Assembly: GCA_001770015.1 (NCBI GenBank)
Contig: MEQB01000036.1
Span: 124,001-188,000, forward strand
Source of the DNA: Bdellovibrionales bacterium RIFOXYC1_FULL_37_79
GTDB lineage: Bacteria; Bdellovibrionota; Bacteriovoracia; Bacteriovoracales; Bacteriovoracaceae
DNA: 64,000 nt
Direction of reading: 5' to 3'
Below, in pieces: positions 1 to 8,626 of the stretch. Position numbers and translations under genes: made by a program. The notes under the pieces are model-generated. The model was not told the origin of the DNA. It ran no database searches and worked only from the letters and a program-made list of their open reading frames with translations. Each line of letters starts with the position of its first letter. Within the stretch, counting starts at the first letter, position 1.

Positions 1-879
1 TCGGTGGCGTCCATTTCATGGATGGCACCCGATATGGCATTTTTATATTCTCATACCGGACAATTTTTTCATTGGGAGGTCGTGACTCATTTTGATTATT
101 CAAAATTTCTAACTCTTGCCTATTCAAGTTATTTTGGTTTTATCTGGGGAAAAAACAGTTCAGAGATGCTTTTAAATGGTGGCAGTCATCTGAGCCGGTT
201 ACTTGAAAAAAATAGTCTGCGTTTTGCCACAAAATTTAAAACCAATACCGGTTGTCTTGATGATATTCACTCCTTGCTGAATGTTTCCAGTCAATCATCC
301 CTATCAAATTTTTCTTTAAAACCCATTACCTCAGTGTTTAATTATTTAAAAAATAAAAACAATCTTTTAAGTTTTCAAAACAGCCTGGGACTTTTAGTAG
401 GATCATTGGCGGTTGGATTCCTGGCCCCCCGGCTTGACCATGGTGTCGAGCAAATTTTAAGGGATCGAAAAATCGATTACTTTCGCCAAGTGGGGGAAAT
501 GAATCCGGCCCAAATTGCCCAAGTCTCCAATCAAATAAATGATCAGCTCAGTGGAACCAACGAAATTGACTGGGTACAAATGGATACCCTTTTTAATAAA
601 TGGGATCTGATGCAAACAGGCTCCCTTGAAAATGACCAATCCAATAATCAATATACTGATCTTATCATTGGCCTAGAGGCATTTAGAATCTCTCTTGAAA
701 GTAATGCCCAGGAAGATAGCGATGATACCAAGAAACTGGATGATCTTTCCCAAACCTATAAAAATCTCCAACAAATCGGGGAAACTGCCAGTCAGGATGG
801 TGTTCGCTTGACCGATTTTCCCAATTTTGACCTGCTTTTAAGAGGTATGGAAGAAGCAGAGGTAATTGATGCGAACTAA
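1..879 (+). CDS. Unknown protein, 3' portion (5' end outside window)
   Basis: An open frame runs in from the left edge, so the true start probably lies upstream; the GTG at position 4 has no visible ribosome site. The visible 291 residues begin with an aromatic-rich, partly hydrophobic stretch. A Gly/Ala/Leu segment near residues 130-142 could be a membrane or membrane-associated helix. The rest is polar, with an Asp/Glu-rich helical C-terminus. I recognise no family. Its stop overlaps the start of the amylase gene, so the two are probably co-transcribed and translationally coupled. That suggests an envelope or export context, which is inference only. Confidence 0.6.
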   Translation, partial: SVASISWMAPDMAFLYSHTGQFFHWEVVTHFDYSKFLTLAYSSYFGFIWGKNSSEMLLNGGSHLSRLLEKNSLRFATKFKTNTGCLDDIHSLLNVSSQSSLSNFSLKPITSVFNYLKNKNNLLSFQNSLGLLVGSLAVGFLAPRLDHGVEQILRDRKIDYFRQVGEMNPAQIAQVSNQINDQLSGTNEIDWVQMDTLFNKWDLMQTGSLENDQSNNQYTDLIIGLEAFRISLESNAQEDSDDTKKLDDLSQTYKNLQQIGETASQDGVRLTDFPNFDLLLRGMEEAEVIDAN

Positions 880-3037
880 AATTTTCATCCTGATGCTACT
901 GATTTTCGCCAACGGGTACGCCTCCTCCAAAGGAGGTCTTGAAAACGATATTCTCTACTACATCCTGGTTGATCGTTTTCAAGATGGGGATAGCGGTAAT
1001 AATATTCCCGAATATGCATTCGATAATAAATCAGAAAAACTAGCCGACCAGCTTAAAAACAAAATCAAATATACCGATGCTTATTTTCAAAAATATAATT
1101 CTCATCTTAAATCTAAAAATAAATCCGATCCCCGGCAAATGGTGCAAGAAACCGTGTTATATAATCAAATAAACAACGCTCTCATCAAATCAGAATATGA
1201 TCCATCCAAGCGGTATATGGGGCAATACTTTGGAGGTGATCTTGAAGGGATCATCCAACGTTTACCTTATCTGGCCGATTTGGGAGTTACCCAATTGGTG
1301 CTTACGCCAATTATGGATAATGCCAATGGCTGGATTTTTCATCCAAAAAGTAACTATACTCTCCACACCAAACCCAACGAAGATCTATCCATTGTAAATA
1401 AAAAACAAGCTCATATGATAACCAGCTATCATGGTTATTGGACAATTGATTGGTTTGAAATAGATGAGCATTGGCGAAGTTCCAAGGATAGTTATGAAAA
1501 CAGGTTTGATGTCCTTAAACGACTTTTAGTGGAGGCCAATAAATATGATATCGGTATTATTTTAGATATCACCCTCAATCATACCTCCCCGCTGCCTTAC
1601 GATTTGGTTACCAAGCAACTTATTAGAGGCAGCCACACTAATCCTGATAGTGATACCTTCCCTGAAACAGGGGCCATCTACCAACATGGAATTAAACTGG
1701 CAAGAGGCATCGATCAAAGTACCCACCAATATGATCCTGATGCATGGTTCAATCCCCCCATGGATATAGATTTTTCTAAAAATCCCCCCAAGCTCTTTGA
1801 AGAACTTAGTCGCATGTCTGGAGGAATACCGGATCTTAATCAAAACTATGAGCATGTAAAACGTTATCTGCTCGATGCGGTTGAATTTTGGCTGCGTTTT
1901 AATACCGACAACCAATCAGTAAAAGACAATGTTCCCATTCGCGGTTTCAGGTTGGATGCCATCAAGCACGTCAATAATCACTTCTGGAAATCGCTTGAAC
2001 AAAGGGTGGATTATGTCTGGAATGATCTTTTAACCAAAATCCCAAATCTTCCCAAAAAAGCCATATTAATCGGGGAATATTTTGATGGCGGACTCCGGGA
2101 AAAAGACAGCCTTGATTATATTTCTCAAATGCAAAATTCCTCTATGTTTGATTTCGGACTGAGCATTCCTCTTCGCCAATTTTTCTCCAATGAACGCAAT
2201 TGGTACGGAACAACTCAAACACTGGAGGAACAAACCATGGGAATCAATCACCCCAAGGTGATTAAAAAATTGGATCAATTTGACTTAAGCAAGCAGATCA
2301 ATTCCATTTTCTTTACCAATCCACTGGAAATACCATTGCCACACTTTCAATATGAAAACATAAGCTACGAAGATCAAAAAAGCTGGATAACGTTCCTCGA
2401 AAGTCATGATATGCCCCGGCTAAAAACCGCCTATCCACATAATAATGGAAAAGATATGCCCGACACTCTCTATGGTAGCGCTGTTCGATTCCTTTTAACG
2501 GCAAGAGGGGTTCCGCTTTTGATGTATGGAATGGAAACCTCGCTGGCCTTACCTTACCATCCAGAATTAAACGGACTTTTTGGCATAGGGGGTGATCCTT
2601 TCAACCGGCCTATGATGATCTGGCCGGGAGATCCGGGCTGGAATCAAGAAATTTATGAAATTACCAAAGAGATGATCCATCTTCGAAAAAATTATCCACT
2701 GCTGCGCTACGGGGAAACCAGATTTCTCAAACCTCAAGGCCACCAAAAAGGAGAAGATATTTTTATGCTTCGTTATAGCGATCAATATCCCTACTCAATT
2801 CTTTATGCCTACTCCTCTCAAGGTGGACAATATTTAATCAATCTGGCAAAAAACAATATTGAATTCAGTGGAGAGTTTGAGTTTTCCAGAAATGCTTTTA
2901 AGGATGAGTTTCCTTCTGATAAGGTTCAGATTACATTTTCGAGCGAAGACACTCTTGGTCTTGACCTGGGTGAACATCAATCTGTGGTTATCGTCATTAA
3001 AAAAAGGCCCGGGGATAACCTTCCCCAGGCTTTTTAG
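869..3037 (+). CDS. Secreted GH13 alpha-amylase family glycosidase
   Basis: A 722-residue glycoside hydrolase of the alpha-amylase (GH13) clan, expected to cut alpha-glucans outside the cytoplasm. ATG 869 is preferred over the TTG just before it. It is followed by a Sec signal peptide (hydrophobic core FILMLLIFANGYA). The four GH13 signature regions are visible: DITLNH near residue 233, GFRLDA with the nucleophile Asp near 363, LIGEYFD with the acid/base Glu near 403, and FLESHD with the third carboxylate near 514. The linker between the N-terminus and the barrel is long, with an insertion around residues 50-115. The start overlaps the preceding stop, and a terminator hairpin overlaps the last codons. 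Family is clear; exact specificity (amylase, maltogenic, glucosidase) is not. Confidence 0.93.
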   Translation: MRTKIFILMLLIFANGYASSKGGLENDILYYILVDRFQDGDSGNNIPEYAFDNKSEKLADQLKNKIKYTDAYFQKYNSHLKSKNKSDPRQMVQETVLYNQINNALIKSEYDPSKRYMGQYFGGDLEGIIQRLPYLADLGVTQLVLTPIMDNANGWIFHPKSNYTLHTKPNEDLSIVNKKQAHMITSYHGYWTIDWFEIDEHWRSSKDSYENRFDVLKRLLVEANKYDIGIILDITLNHTSPLPYDLVTKQLIRGSHTNPDSDTFPETGAIYQHGIKLARGIDQSTHQYDPDAWFNPPMDIDFSKNPPKLFEELSRMSGGIPDLNQNYEHVKRYLLDAVEFWLRFNTDNQSVKDNVPIRGFRLDAIKHVNNHFWKSLEQRVDYVWNDLLTKIPNLPKKAILIGEYFDGGLREKDSLDYISQMQNSSMFDFGLSIPLRQFFSNERNWYGTTQTLEEQTMGINHPKVIKKLDQFDLSKQINSIFFTNPLEIPLPHFQYENISYEDQKSWITFLESHDMPRLKTAYPHNNGKDMPDTLYGSAVRFLLTARGVPLLMYGMETSLALPYHPELNGLFGIGGDPFNRPMMIWPGDPGWNQEIYEITKEMIHLRKNYPLLRYGETRFLKPQGHQKGEDIFMLRYSDQYPYSILYAYSSQGGQYLINLAKNNIEFSGEFEFSRNAFKDEFPSDKVQITFSSEDTLGLDLGEHQSVVIVIKKRPGDNLPQAF
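3007..3035. terminator. Rho-independent terminator, probably bidirectional
   Basis: An eight-position stem (GCCCGGGG against CCCCAGGC, one C-A mismatch) with an eight-base loop is followed by five T on the plus strand. A run of A before it gives a U-tract on the minus strand. It overlaps the final amylase codons and lies just beyond the stop of the minus-strand microprotein, so it can serve both convergent transcripts. Confidence 0.75.
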
Positions 3038-3169
3038 CTAATGATTTTGCATATACTGCGAAACAATCAGATAAACCAACAAGGCCACTGATCCAATGGA
3101 AATCAAATATAAGGGAATATTACTACCCTTAGTTTTATCGTTATTTTGATCATTATTATTTGAATGCAT
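3038..3169 (-). CDS. Small single-span membrane protein (43 aa)
   Basis: A short ORF, easily missed. ATG is preceded at good spacing by AAAGGAG. The product has a polar Asn/Asp-rich head (MHSNNNDQNNDKTKG), then one hydrophobic span (IPLYLISIGSVALLVYLIV) and a short tail, so it should be an inner-membrane microprotein with the head in the cytoplasm. It ends exactly beside the bidirectional terminator and lies downstream of, and on the same strand as, the membrane-anchored protein at 3248-3595 and the ECF sigma factor. It may be the last gene of that unit. Function unknown. Ribosome site, spacing and a clean transmembrane pattern make it credible. Confidence 0.7.
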   Translation of the reverse strand: MHSNNNDQNNDKTKGSNIPLYLISIGSVALLVYLIVSQYMQNH

Positions 3170-3247
3170 GATAAGCTCCTTTCCCTCGAAACCTGGATCC
3201 GGGAAAAATAAAAATAATTCATTTTCAAATGCAAGAAAAAATCATCT

Positions 3248-3595
3248 TTAGGAAGCTGTGGGCGGACTGATGCCCGTATGCAGATAATTATAAAAGGTGG
3301 AAACTTTTATAAATGAAGTTAAATGACGGGCATAAAGTTTACGAAGCTCGTTTTTAACAGGAACAACCGGCATCAGATCAAAAATGAGAAAATCTATTTG
3401 AAAAATAGTTTTAAAACTTTTTTTCCCGTTGGCACCAGGAAGATCACCAAGAAAATTATAAAATTCGTCGTTTTCTACGACCGGAGTGTGCTTTGAAAAA
3501 TTGTAAGAAAAAAAAGGCCAAGAGATAGAAAGGTTGTATAAAAATACAACTGCCAACAACCAGTATGAGATCCCATTTCTACTCATAGCACTCAT
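3248..3595 (-). CDS. Membrane-anchored hypothetical protein
   Basis: 115 residues with one hydrophobic N-terminal span (YWLLAVVFLYNLSISWPFF, about residues 11-29), then a mostly aromatic and basic periplasmic domain. No family recognised. It lies 36 bp downstream of the ECF sigma gene on the same strand. Sigma factors are often followed by membrane anti-sigma factors, but this protein lacks the usual N-terminal cytoplasmic sigma-binding domain and zinc motif, so I do not call it one. No clear ribosome site; ATG 3595 or the in-frame ATG three codons later could be used. Confidence 0.55.
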   Translation of the reverse strand: MSAMSRNGISYWLLAVVFLYNLSISWPFFSYNFSKHTPVVENDEFYNFLGDLPGANGKKSFKTIFQIDFLIFDLMPVVPVKNELRKLYARHLTSFIKVSTFYNYLHTGISPPTAS

Positions 3596-3631
3596 TATAG
3601 TATCATTTTAATTATAACGTCTTTAGAATAA

Positions 3632-4246
3632 TCAGTTTCGGGAAAAATCCTGGTTTAATTTTTTTCTTACTCTATGAATGATAACCCCTAGATTGGAATG
3701 GGTGATTTGATTCTCCCGGCACAGATGATCCACATTTTTTTCATCCACCACCCGGTCATAAAAAATCTTGGCATATTTTTCGTCTATATGAGAAAAGGAC
3801 TGATCCAATTGCGCCAATAGTTGTTTGGCGTTAAGTTGCTTTTCAGGTCCCACCAAGCAATTACAGTAATGACAATGATTACATTCACTTTGGGACCGGT
3901 TTACAATATCTTCCAATATTTTATCATCCTCAAAAAAGGTTTCCCTTTTATCTTTTTTCCAAATTTCCCTGGCCTTGTTCAGTAAAATACCAAAAAGAAA
4001 AGTTCTAATGTGGGATTGTTTTTGAAACCGCTCCACACTTTCAAAAAAACAAATCCAGGTGGCCTGAACTAGGTCTTCCAAGCGCTCGCCGGAAAATCTC
4101 ATCCTTTTGGCAGCATTTTTCAGCTCTCTATCATATTTGGACACAAATTTTGATAATAACTCCCGATCTCCCAGGATAAGTTTATCAAGCTCAATTTCAC
4201 TTGTGAAAAAATCTTTATTGTCTAGCATATTGATAGATATTAGCAT
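3632..4246 (-). CDS. ECF-type sigma-70 family factor with Cys/His-rich linker
   Basis: 204 residues. The first part matches sigma region 2 (LEDLVQATWICFFESVERF then HIRTFLFGILLNKAREIW, about residues 57-96). The last part matches region 4 (about residues 140-198, ending HRVRKKLNQ), with little else, as in ECF sigmas. The linker holds a compact C-x2-C-x2-C-x-C group at residues 122-130 with His at 124 and 126, which could bind a metal or react to redox change. The gene is divergent from flagellin across about 230 bp. Start uncertain: ATG 4246 or ATG 4228, neither with a strong ribosome site. Targets cannot be told from sequence. Confidence 0.85.
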   Translation of the reverse strand: MLISINMLDNKDFFTSEIELDKLILGDRELLSKFVSKYDRELKNAAKRMRFSGERLEDLVQATWICFFESVERFQKQSHIRTFLFGILLNKAREIWKKDKRETFFEDDKILEDIVNRSQSECNHCHYCNCLVGPEKQLNAKQLLAQLDQSFSHIDEKYAKIFYDRVVDEKNVDHLCRENQITHSNLGVIIHRVRKKLNQDFSRN

Positions 4247-4479
4247 ATTTAACCGGAATTTAAACCTTATTCCGGGGTTATTATTAATGCACTTCTTGAC
4301 GGAGATAAACTAGTCAAAATGAATTCAACGGATTTCCATTCGACAGATAACTATTGATAATAACAATGAAAAATCATTTTTTCTGACAATTTCACTCAAG
4401 TATTCTGTTGAACCAACCGAACATGATTCAATGGGCCGGAATAATTTTGCTTTTATCCACGGTTTCTAGGAGATGTAAT
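4247..4479. promoter_or_regulatory. Divergent promoter region, ECF sigma / flagellin
   Basis: About 230 bp of AT-rich DNA without a supportable ORF separates two divergent genes and must hold both promoters. A weak sigma-28-like arrangement (CAAA near 4315 and a GATAA-ending box near 4350) can be seen upstream of flagellin, but the match is poor. A flagellin ribosome site, AGGAG, lies just before ATG 4480. Confidence 0.4.
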
Positions 4480-5316
4480 ATGAGTATTGGATTTAAAACC
4501 AACATTGCTTCACAAGTCATTCAGTCCAACATTAAAAAAACAGGTAATGATGTCACCAAGGAAATGGAAAAAATTTCTTCCGGAAAAAGAATCAATTCCG
4601 CCTCTGATGATCCTGCCGGGCTCGCCATTTCCACCAAACTCAGTGCACAGATCAAGGGTCTCAGTCAGGCCGGCAGAAACACTGAAGATGGCCTTTCAGT
4701 TATCCAAACCGCAGAAGGTGCCTTGGGTGAAATTTCCAATATTTTAGTCCGACTCAGAGAACTTTCCATTCAATCTGCTTCCGATACCGTAGGCGATAAT
4801 GAAAGAGAGTTGGTTGATCTGGAAACCCAACAGCTTAAGGAAGAAATTGATAGAATCTCCAATAGCACCATCTTTAACGGCATCTCTCTTTTATCAAGCG
4901 ATAAGGACGTGGATGAAATGGAATTTCAAGTCGGCACCTTTAAAGGTGACGAGAATGTAATAAAATTTGAAAATGCGGGCCTGGATGCTTCCACCGGAAA
5001 TTTGGATATAGACGGGGTCTCGGTCGCTGATAAATCAGATGCACTTGATTCACTCGAATCAATCGATCACGCCATCAATATGGTCAGCGAGCAAAGAGCA
5101 TCCCTGGGTGCCATTCAAAGCCGACTCCATTCTGCCTCCAATAATATTGATACCATGAAACTAAATCAAACCAAGGCCCTCTCCCAAGTGGAAGATACGG
5201 ATATCGCCGACTCGGCCACCAAACTGGTTTCCTCGCAAATCACCCAGCAAGCAGGTATTTCAACCCTGGCCCAATCTCATAATTTACCATCTCACTTGCT
5301 TAAATTGGTAGGATAA
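4480..5316 (+). CDS. fliC: Flagellin
   Basis: Structural subunit of the flagellar filament, exported by the flagellar type III system. ATG 4480 is chosen over the longer frame because it follows AGGAG and gives the canonical N-terminus (GFKTNIASQVIQSN). 278 residues: conserved N-terminal D0/D1 (SSGKRINSASDDPAGLAIS; QTAEGALGEISNILVRLREL), a short variable centre (about residues 145-190), and a canonical C-terminal D1/D0 (LGAIQSRL, VEDTDIADSATKLV, ending LLKLVG). The short central domain gives a small flagellin. No other flagellar gene lies nearby, so it is a detached filament locus. Confidence 0.96.
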   Translation: MSIGFKTNIASQVIQSNIKKTGNDVTKEMEKISSGKRINSASDDPAGLAISTKLSAQIKGLSQAGRNTEDGLSVIQTAEGALGEISNILVRLRELSIQSASDTVGDNERELVDLETQQLKEEIDRISNSTIFNGISLLSSDKDVDEMEFQVGTFKGDENVIKFENAGLDASTGNLDIDGVSVADKSDALDSLESIDHAINMVSEQRASLGAIQSRLHSASNNIDTMKLNQTKALSQVEDTDIADSATKLVSSQITQQAGISTLAQSHNLPSHLLKLVG

Positions 5317-5332
5317 CCAGAGGAGTTTGGTA

Positions 5333-5590
5333 GTGAGCATATTTGAAGTCATCATGCTGATCTGTTTTGGATCAGCATGGCCTTTTTCCATCTACAAATC
5401 TTATCAATCAAAGAGCAACAAAGGAAAAAGTTTGCTTTTTTTAATAATCGTTTTTATTGGTTATATAATGGGTATGCTTCACAAAATATATTATTCCAAT
5501 GACCTGGTTATCTATCTGTATGTTTTTAATTCATTGATGGTCGCAACCGATATGGTCCTTTATTTTCGCAATAATCGGATTCATTCATAA
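5333..5590 (+). CDS. Small three-span membrane protein, PQ-loop/SemiSWEET-like
   Basis: 85 residues starting at GTG 5333, seven bases after AGGAG and only 16 bp past the flagellin stop. Three hydrophobic spans are evident (about residues 2-16, 30-48 and 58-75). The segment GSAWPFSIYKSYQSKSNKGKS resembles the first span and loop of PQ-loop/SemiSWEET-type small transporters, but the match is by eye and weak. The spacing suggests expression with or just after flagellin, although a terminator-like hairpin lies inside its first codons. Function unknown; a small-molecule permease half-unit is one possibility. Confidence 0.6.
   Translation: MSIFEVIMLICFGSAWPFSIYKSYQSKSNKGKSLLFLIIVFIGYIMGMLHKIYYSNDLVIYLYVFNSLMVATDMVLYFRNNRIHS
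5353..5387 (+). terminator. Terminator-like hairpin inside the start of the PQ-loop-like gene
   Basis: A perfect 10-bp stem (CATGCTGATC with GATCAGCATG), a seven-base loop, then GCC and five T. It lies 37 bp beyond the flagellin stop but within codons 7-19 of the next ORF. It could end flagellin mRNA or attenuate read-through into the small membrane-protein gene. The three bases between stem and T-tract weaken it as a classical terminator. Confidence 0.5.
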
Positions 5591-5695
5591 AAATTCTGCT
5601 AAAAATTATTCAATTAAAGAAGTTTTAAGTTTTTTTTACTGTAATTTTCGTTTTTATAAGTGTTATTCTTAAGTAAAGACTTCACGGAGGAGTTT

Positions 5696-6559
5696 TTGAA
5701 GCAACGGATTGTCTATCCATTATTTCTTTTCTTATTTTGTTCATCCATCTGGGCATCTTATCAAAATTATTATTACGGCGAAAAATTTGAAGACATTCAA
5801 AACGGCAACTTGACCAATATAACGTTGAAAGACTATCTCCACCAGGTTCTTGATTCCTATCATCTCACTGATGATCATTCCTATGATCAAATTGGATCAA
5901 GCTGCATATGCGAAAAGGACGATCGTACTTGCTTTCACCATCTCTCCTTTGACTACTCAACCGCCCGGAAAAAAATATTTGGCTACCTTCATCTGGAACA
6001 GATCCAGGAAGCTTATTATATTAATTGTGTTTATTGTCAGCATCTACTGGGACCTTCAAACTTTCCAGAAGGACCGATTCCCGGAGTTGACATCATCCCC
6101 AATAGTCGCTTCATCAATACCGAACACACATGGCCCCAAAGCAGGTTTTCAAACACGTATCCCCATACTTTGCAAAAATCTGATCTCCATGCCCTCTACC
6201 CGACCTCCCCGGGTATCAACACCACCCGCAACAATTTGGAATTTGGGGAAGTTGCGTTTATTTCCACCACCACCTGCCCTGGAACCAAAGTTGGCTACCT
6301 CGATACCACTCAAGCCACCCGCTATTTTGAACCACCCGATATGCATAAGGGAAATGTGGCCCGCTCGATTTTTTATTTTTCTACCAGGTATGGTTTAAAC
6401 ATCTCAGATACAGAGGAGGCTTTTTTAAAAAAATGGCACCAACTGGACCCCGTCGATGAATTTGAAAAATGGCGACACGAAGAAATATTCAAAATTCAAA
6501 AAGTTAGAAATCCTTATGTTGATCATCCCTGGATGGTAGAGCTTATCGAAGACTTTTAA
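5696..6559 (+). CDS. Secreted endonuclease I family nuclease
   Basis: Non-specific periplasmic or extracellular endonuclease of the EndA/Dns (endonuclease I) family. I choose TTG 5696 because GGAGG precedes it and it gives a clean signal peptide (RIVYPLFLFLFCSSIWA); the longer GTG frame would bury the signal. The diagnostic block NTEHTWPQS (about residues 142-150, catalytic His 144 as numbered from TTG) is followed by KSDLHALYPT and NTTRNNLEFG. Several Cys (CICEKDDRTC; NCVYCQ) suggest disulfides, fitting export. Likely role is DNA degradation for nutrient gain. It stands alone between flagellin and the acetyl-CoA operon. Confidence 0.92.
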   Translation: MKQRIVYPLFLFLFCSSIWASYQNYYYGEKFEDIQNGNLTNITLKDYLHQVLDSYHLTDDHSYDQIGSSCICEKDDRTCFHHLSFDYSTARKKIFGYLHLEQIQEAYYINCVYCQHLLGPSNFPEGPIPGVDIIPNSRFINTEHTWPQSRFSNTYPHTLQKSDLHALYPTSPGINTTRNNLEFGEVAFISTTTCPGTKVGYLDTTQATRYFEPPDMHKGNVARSIFYFSTRYGLNISDTEEAFLKKWHQLDPVDEFEKWRHEEIFKIQKVRNPYVDHPWMVELIEDF

Positions 6560-6707
6560 TGGTTGATCAATAATGATCGCCGTCCATTCAATGCGTTATC
6601 ACCCATTAAGTAGATAATTTTTTAAGTCCTATTTTATAATTGTATTCACTTCAATGACCAACTGTGATACCATTCACACACAATTTGAAACAACTTAGAC
6701 AGCCATT

Positions 6708-8606
6708 ATGAACGATAAACTTACCCATATAGAAAAATTTAAAAAATTAATGCCAGATAAATTTTTGCCCGAAGATGAAATTTTTAAATGCATCAAAAGG
6801 GGCAGTAAGATTTTCGTGGCAACCGGATGTGCAGAACCTCAATATACCATTAAGGCCATGGTTGATTATGTTGAAAAAAACCCCAAGGCGATTTTTGATG
6901 CCGAAGTCATGCATGTTTGGTCTCTCGGACTCACGCCCTATACAGATAGTAAATTCAAAAAAAATTTTAGACAAAATTCTTTTTTTGTGGCCAACTCCAA
7001 CCGGGATGCTGTCAATTCTGGGATGGCAGACTATACACCTATTTTTCTATCCGAGGTGCCTGATTTATTTAAAAGAGGAATTATTCCCGTGGATGTGGCC
7101 ATTATTCAAGTGTCTCCACCTGATGAACATGGCTATGTTTCAATGGGAATAAGTGTGGATATCGTGCGAGCGGCGACTAATGCTGCCAAAATCATTATTG
7201 CCCAGATGAACGTCAATATGCCCAGAGTGCACGGCGATAGTTTTATTCACTTGCAACGTATTCAATATGTCATTCATCATGATGAACCACTTTTAGAATA
7301 TCATGGTGACCCTGATTCCAACGTTATTCAAAAAATTGGTCAGCATGTCTCCAACCTTATTCAAGACGGTGACACAATCCAAGTCGGATACGGATCAATC
7401 CCCAACGCCATTTTGGCCAACTTAAATGGGAAAAAAAATCTGGGCGTACACACCGAATTATTCACTGACGGACTGGTTAATCTCATCAAATCCGATGTGA
7501 TCAATAACAAGCTCAAAACCGTCAACCCCGGCAAAACCGTAGCTTCCTTTTGTATGGGCTCAAAAGAGACCTACCAGTTTCTAGACAATAATCCGTCCAT
7601 AGAATTTCAACCAATCAACGTAACCAATAGTCCTTTAAATATTGCCAAACATGAAAAAATGGTGGCCATCAATTCAGGACTTCAAATCGACTTGACCGGG
7701 CAGGCTACCGCCGAATCACTGGGATCCCAATTTTATAGCGGTATTGGGGGACAAGCTGACTTTATGAGAGGCGCAGTACTTGCTCCCCGGGGTAGAACCA
7801 TTCTAACGATTCAATCAACTGCGGAAAATGAAACCATTTCAAGAATCGTCCCCTTCTTGTCAGAGGGTGCGGGAACTTCCTTGATTAGAGGTGATATTCA
7901 CTACGTCGTTACCGAATTTGGAATCGCCTATCTGCATGGAAAAAACATCAGAGAAAGAACCATGGAGTTGATAGGAATCGCACATCCCAAATTTCGGGCA
8001 AACCTCTTAAAAGAGGCCAAAAGATTAAATTTAATCTACAAAGACCAGGCCTTCATTCCTGGCAAACGCGGCGAATATCCAGAAGATCTGGCAATCTTTA
8101 GAACCACCAAAAAGAATTTTGGAGTCATGCTTCGCCCGATCAAACCATCAGATGAATCAAATTTAAAATCATTTTTTTATTCACTTTCTGACGAGTCCCT
8201 ATATAAAAGATTTATTTCCAATAGAAGAGATATGCCCCATGAACGGTTGCAGGAATTTGCGGTCATTGATTACACCAAAGAAATGGTGATTATTGCCACA
8301 GTCATGCATGACGAAAGGGAAGTTATTGTAGGGGTTGGCCAATATGGTGTGCATGAACCCACTCACACTGCGGAAGTTGCGTTTATAGTCAGGGATGAAT
8401 ATCAAAATAATGGTATTGGAAGTGAATTATTGAGTTATCTGACTCAACTGGCACAAAGAAAAGGTTTGCTTGGTTTTACCGCAGAAGTACTTTCTCACAA
8501 TAAGCCAATGCTGCACCTTTTTGAGAAAATGGGATTTGAAATAAATCAAAAAAGTATGGTTACAGATCCCACTTGTAAAGAAATGAAGATGCGTTTTAAA
8601 AATTAA
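6708..8606 (+). CDS. Acetyl-CoA hydrolase/CoA-transferase fused to GNAT acetyltransferase
   Basis: 632 residues in two parts. Residues 1-450 are a class I CoA-transferase/acetyl-CoA hydrolase (4-hydroxybutyrate CoA-transferase-like). Recognisable blocks are QVGYGSIPNAIL, HTELFTDGLVNL (expected to hold the catalytic Glu) and VVTEFGIAYLHGKNIRER. Residues 465-632 are a GNAT domain (MLRPIKPSDESNLKSFF; acetyl-CoA loop DEYQNNGIGSEL) resembling the GNAT module of Pat-type protein acetyltransferases. First gene of a three-gene operon, 20 bp before the acyl-CoA synthetase. The pair suggests CoA transfer to acetate with acetyl-CoA-dependent protein acetylation. Such fusions occur in databases; substrate here is inferred. 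Confidence 0.88.
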   Translation: MNDKLTHIEKFKKLMPDKFLPEDEIFKCIKRGSKIFVATGCAEPQYTIKAMVDYVEKNPKAIFDAEVMHVWSLGLTPYTDSKFKKNFRQNSFFVANSNRDAVNSGMADYTPIFLSEVPDLFKRGIIPVDVAIIQVSPPDEHGYVSMGISVDIVRAATNAAKIIIAQMNVNMPRVHGDSFIHLQRIQYVIHHDEPLLEYHGDPDSNVIQKIGQHVSNLIQDGDTIQVGYGSIPNAILANLNGKKNLGVHTELFTDGLVNLIKSDVINNKLKTVNPGKTVASFCMGSKETYQFLDNNPSIEFQPINVTNSPLNIAKHEKMVAINSGLQIDLTGQATAESLGSQFYSGIGGQADFMRGAVLAPRGRTILTIQSTAENETISRIVPFLSEGAGTSLIRGDIHYVVTEFGIAYLHGKNIRERTMELIGIAHPKFRANLLKEAKRLNLIYKDQAFIPGKRGEYPEDLAIFRTTKKNFGVMLRPIKPSDESNLKSFFYSLSDESLYKRFISNRRDMPHERLQEFAVIDYTKEMVIIATVMHDEREVIVGVGQYGVHEPTHTAEVAFIVRDEYQNNGIGSELLSYLTQLAQRKGLLGFTAEVLSHNKPMLHLFEKMGFEINQKSMVTDPTCKEMKMRFKN

Positions 8607-8626
8607 TATAAACCTGGGAGGTACAG

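Noticed and set aside
3248-3595. Anti-sigma factor for the ECF sigma gene
   Set aside because: Position is right but there is no N-terminal cytoplasmic anti-sigma domain or zinc motif, and only a very short stretch precedes the span.
4313-4350. Sigma-28-like promoter before flagellin
   Set aside because: CAAA and a GATAA-ending box are present, but the -10-type element is a poor match and the spacing is not convincing; mentioned only as a weak possibility in the control-region entry.
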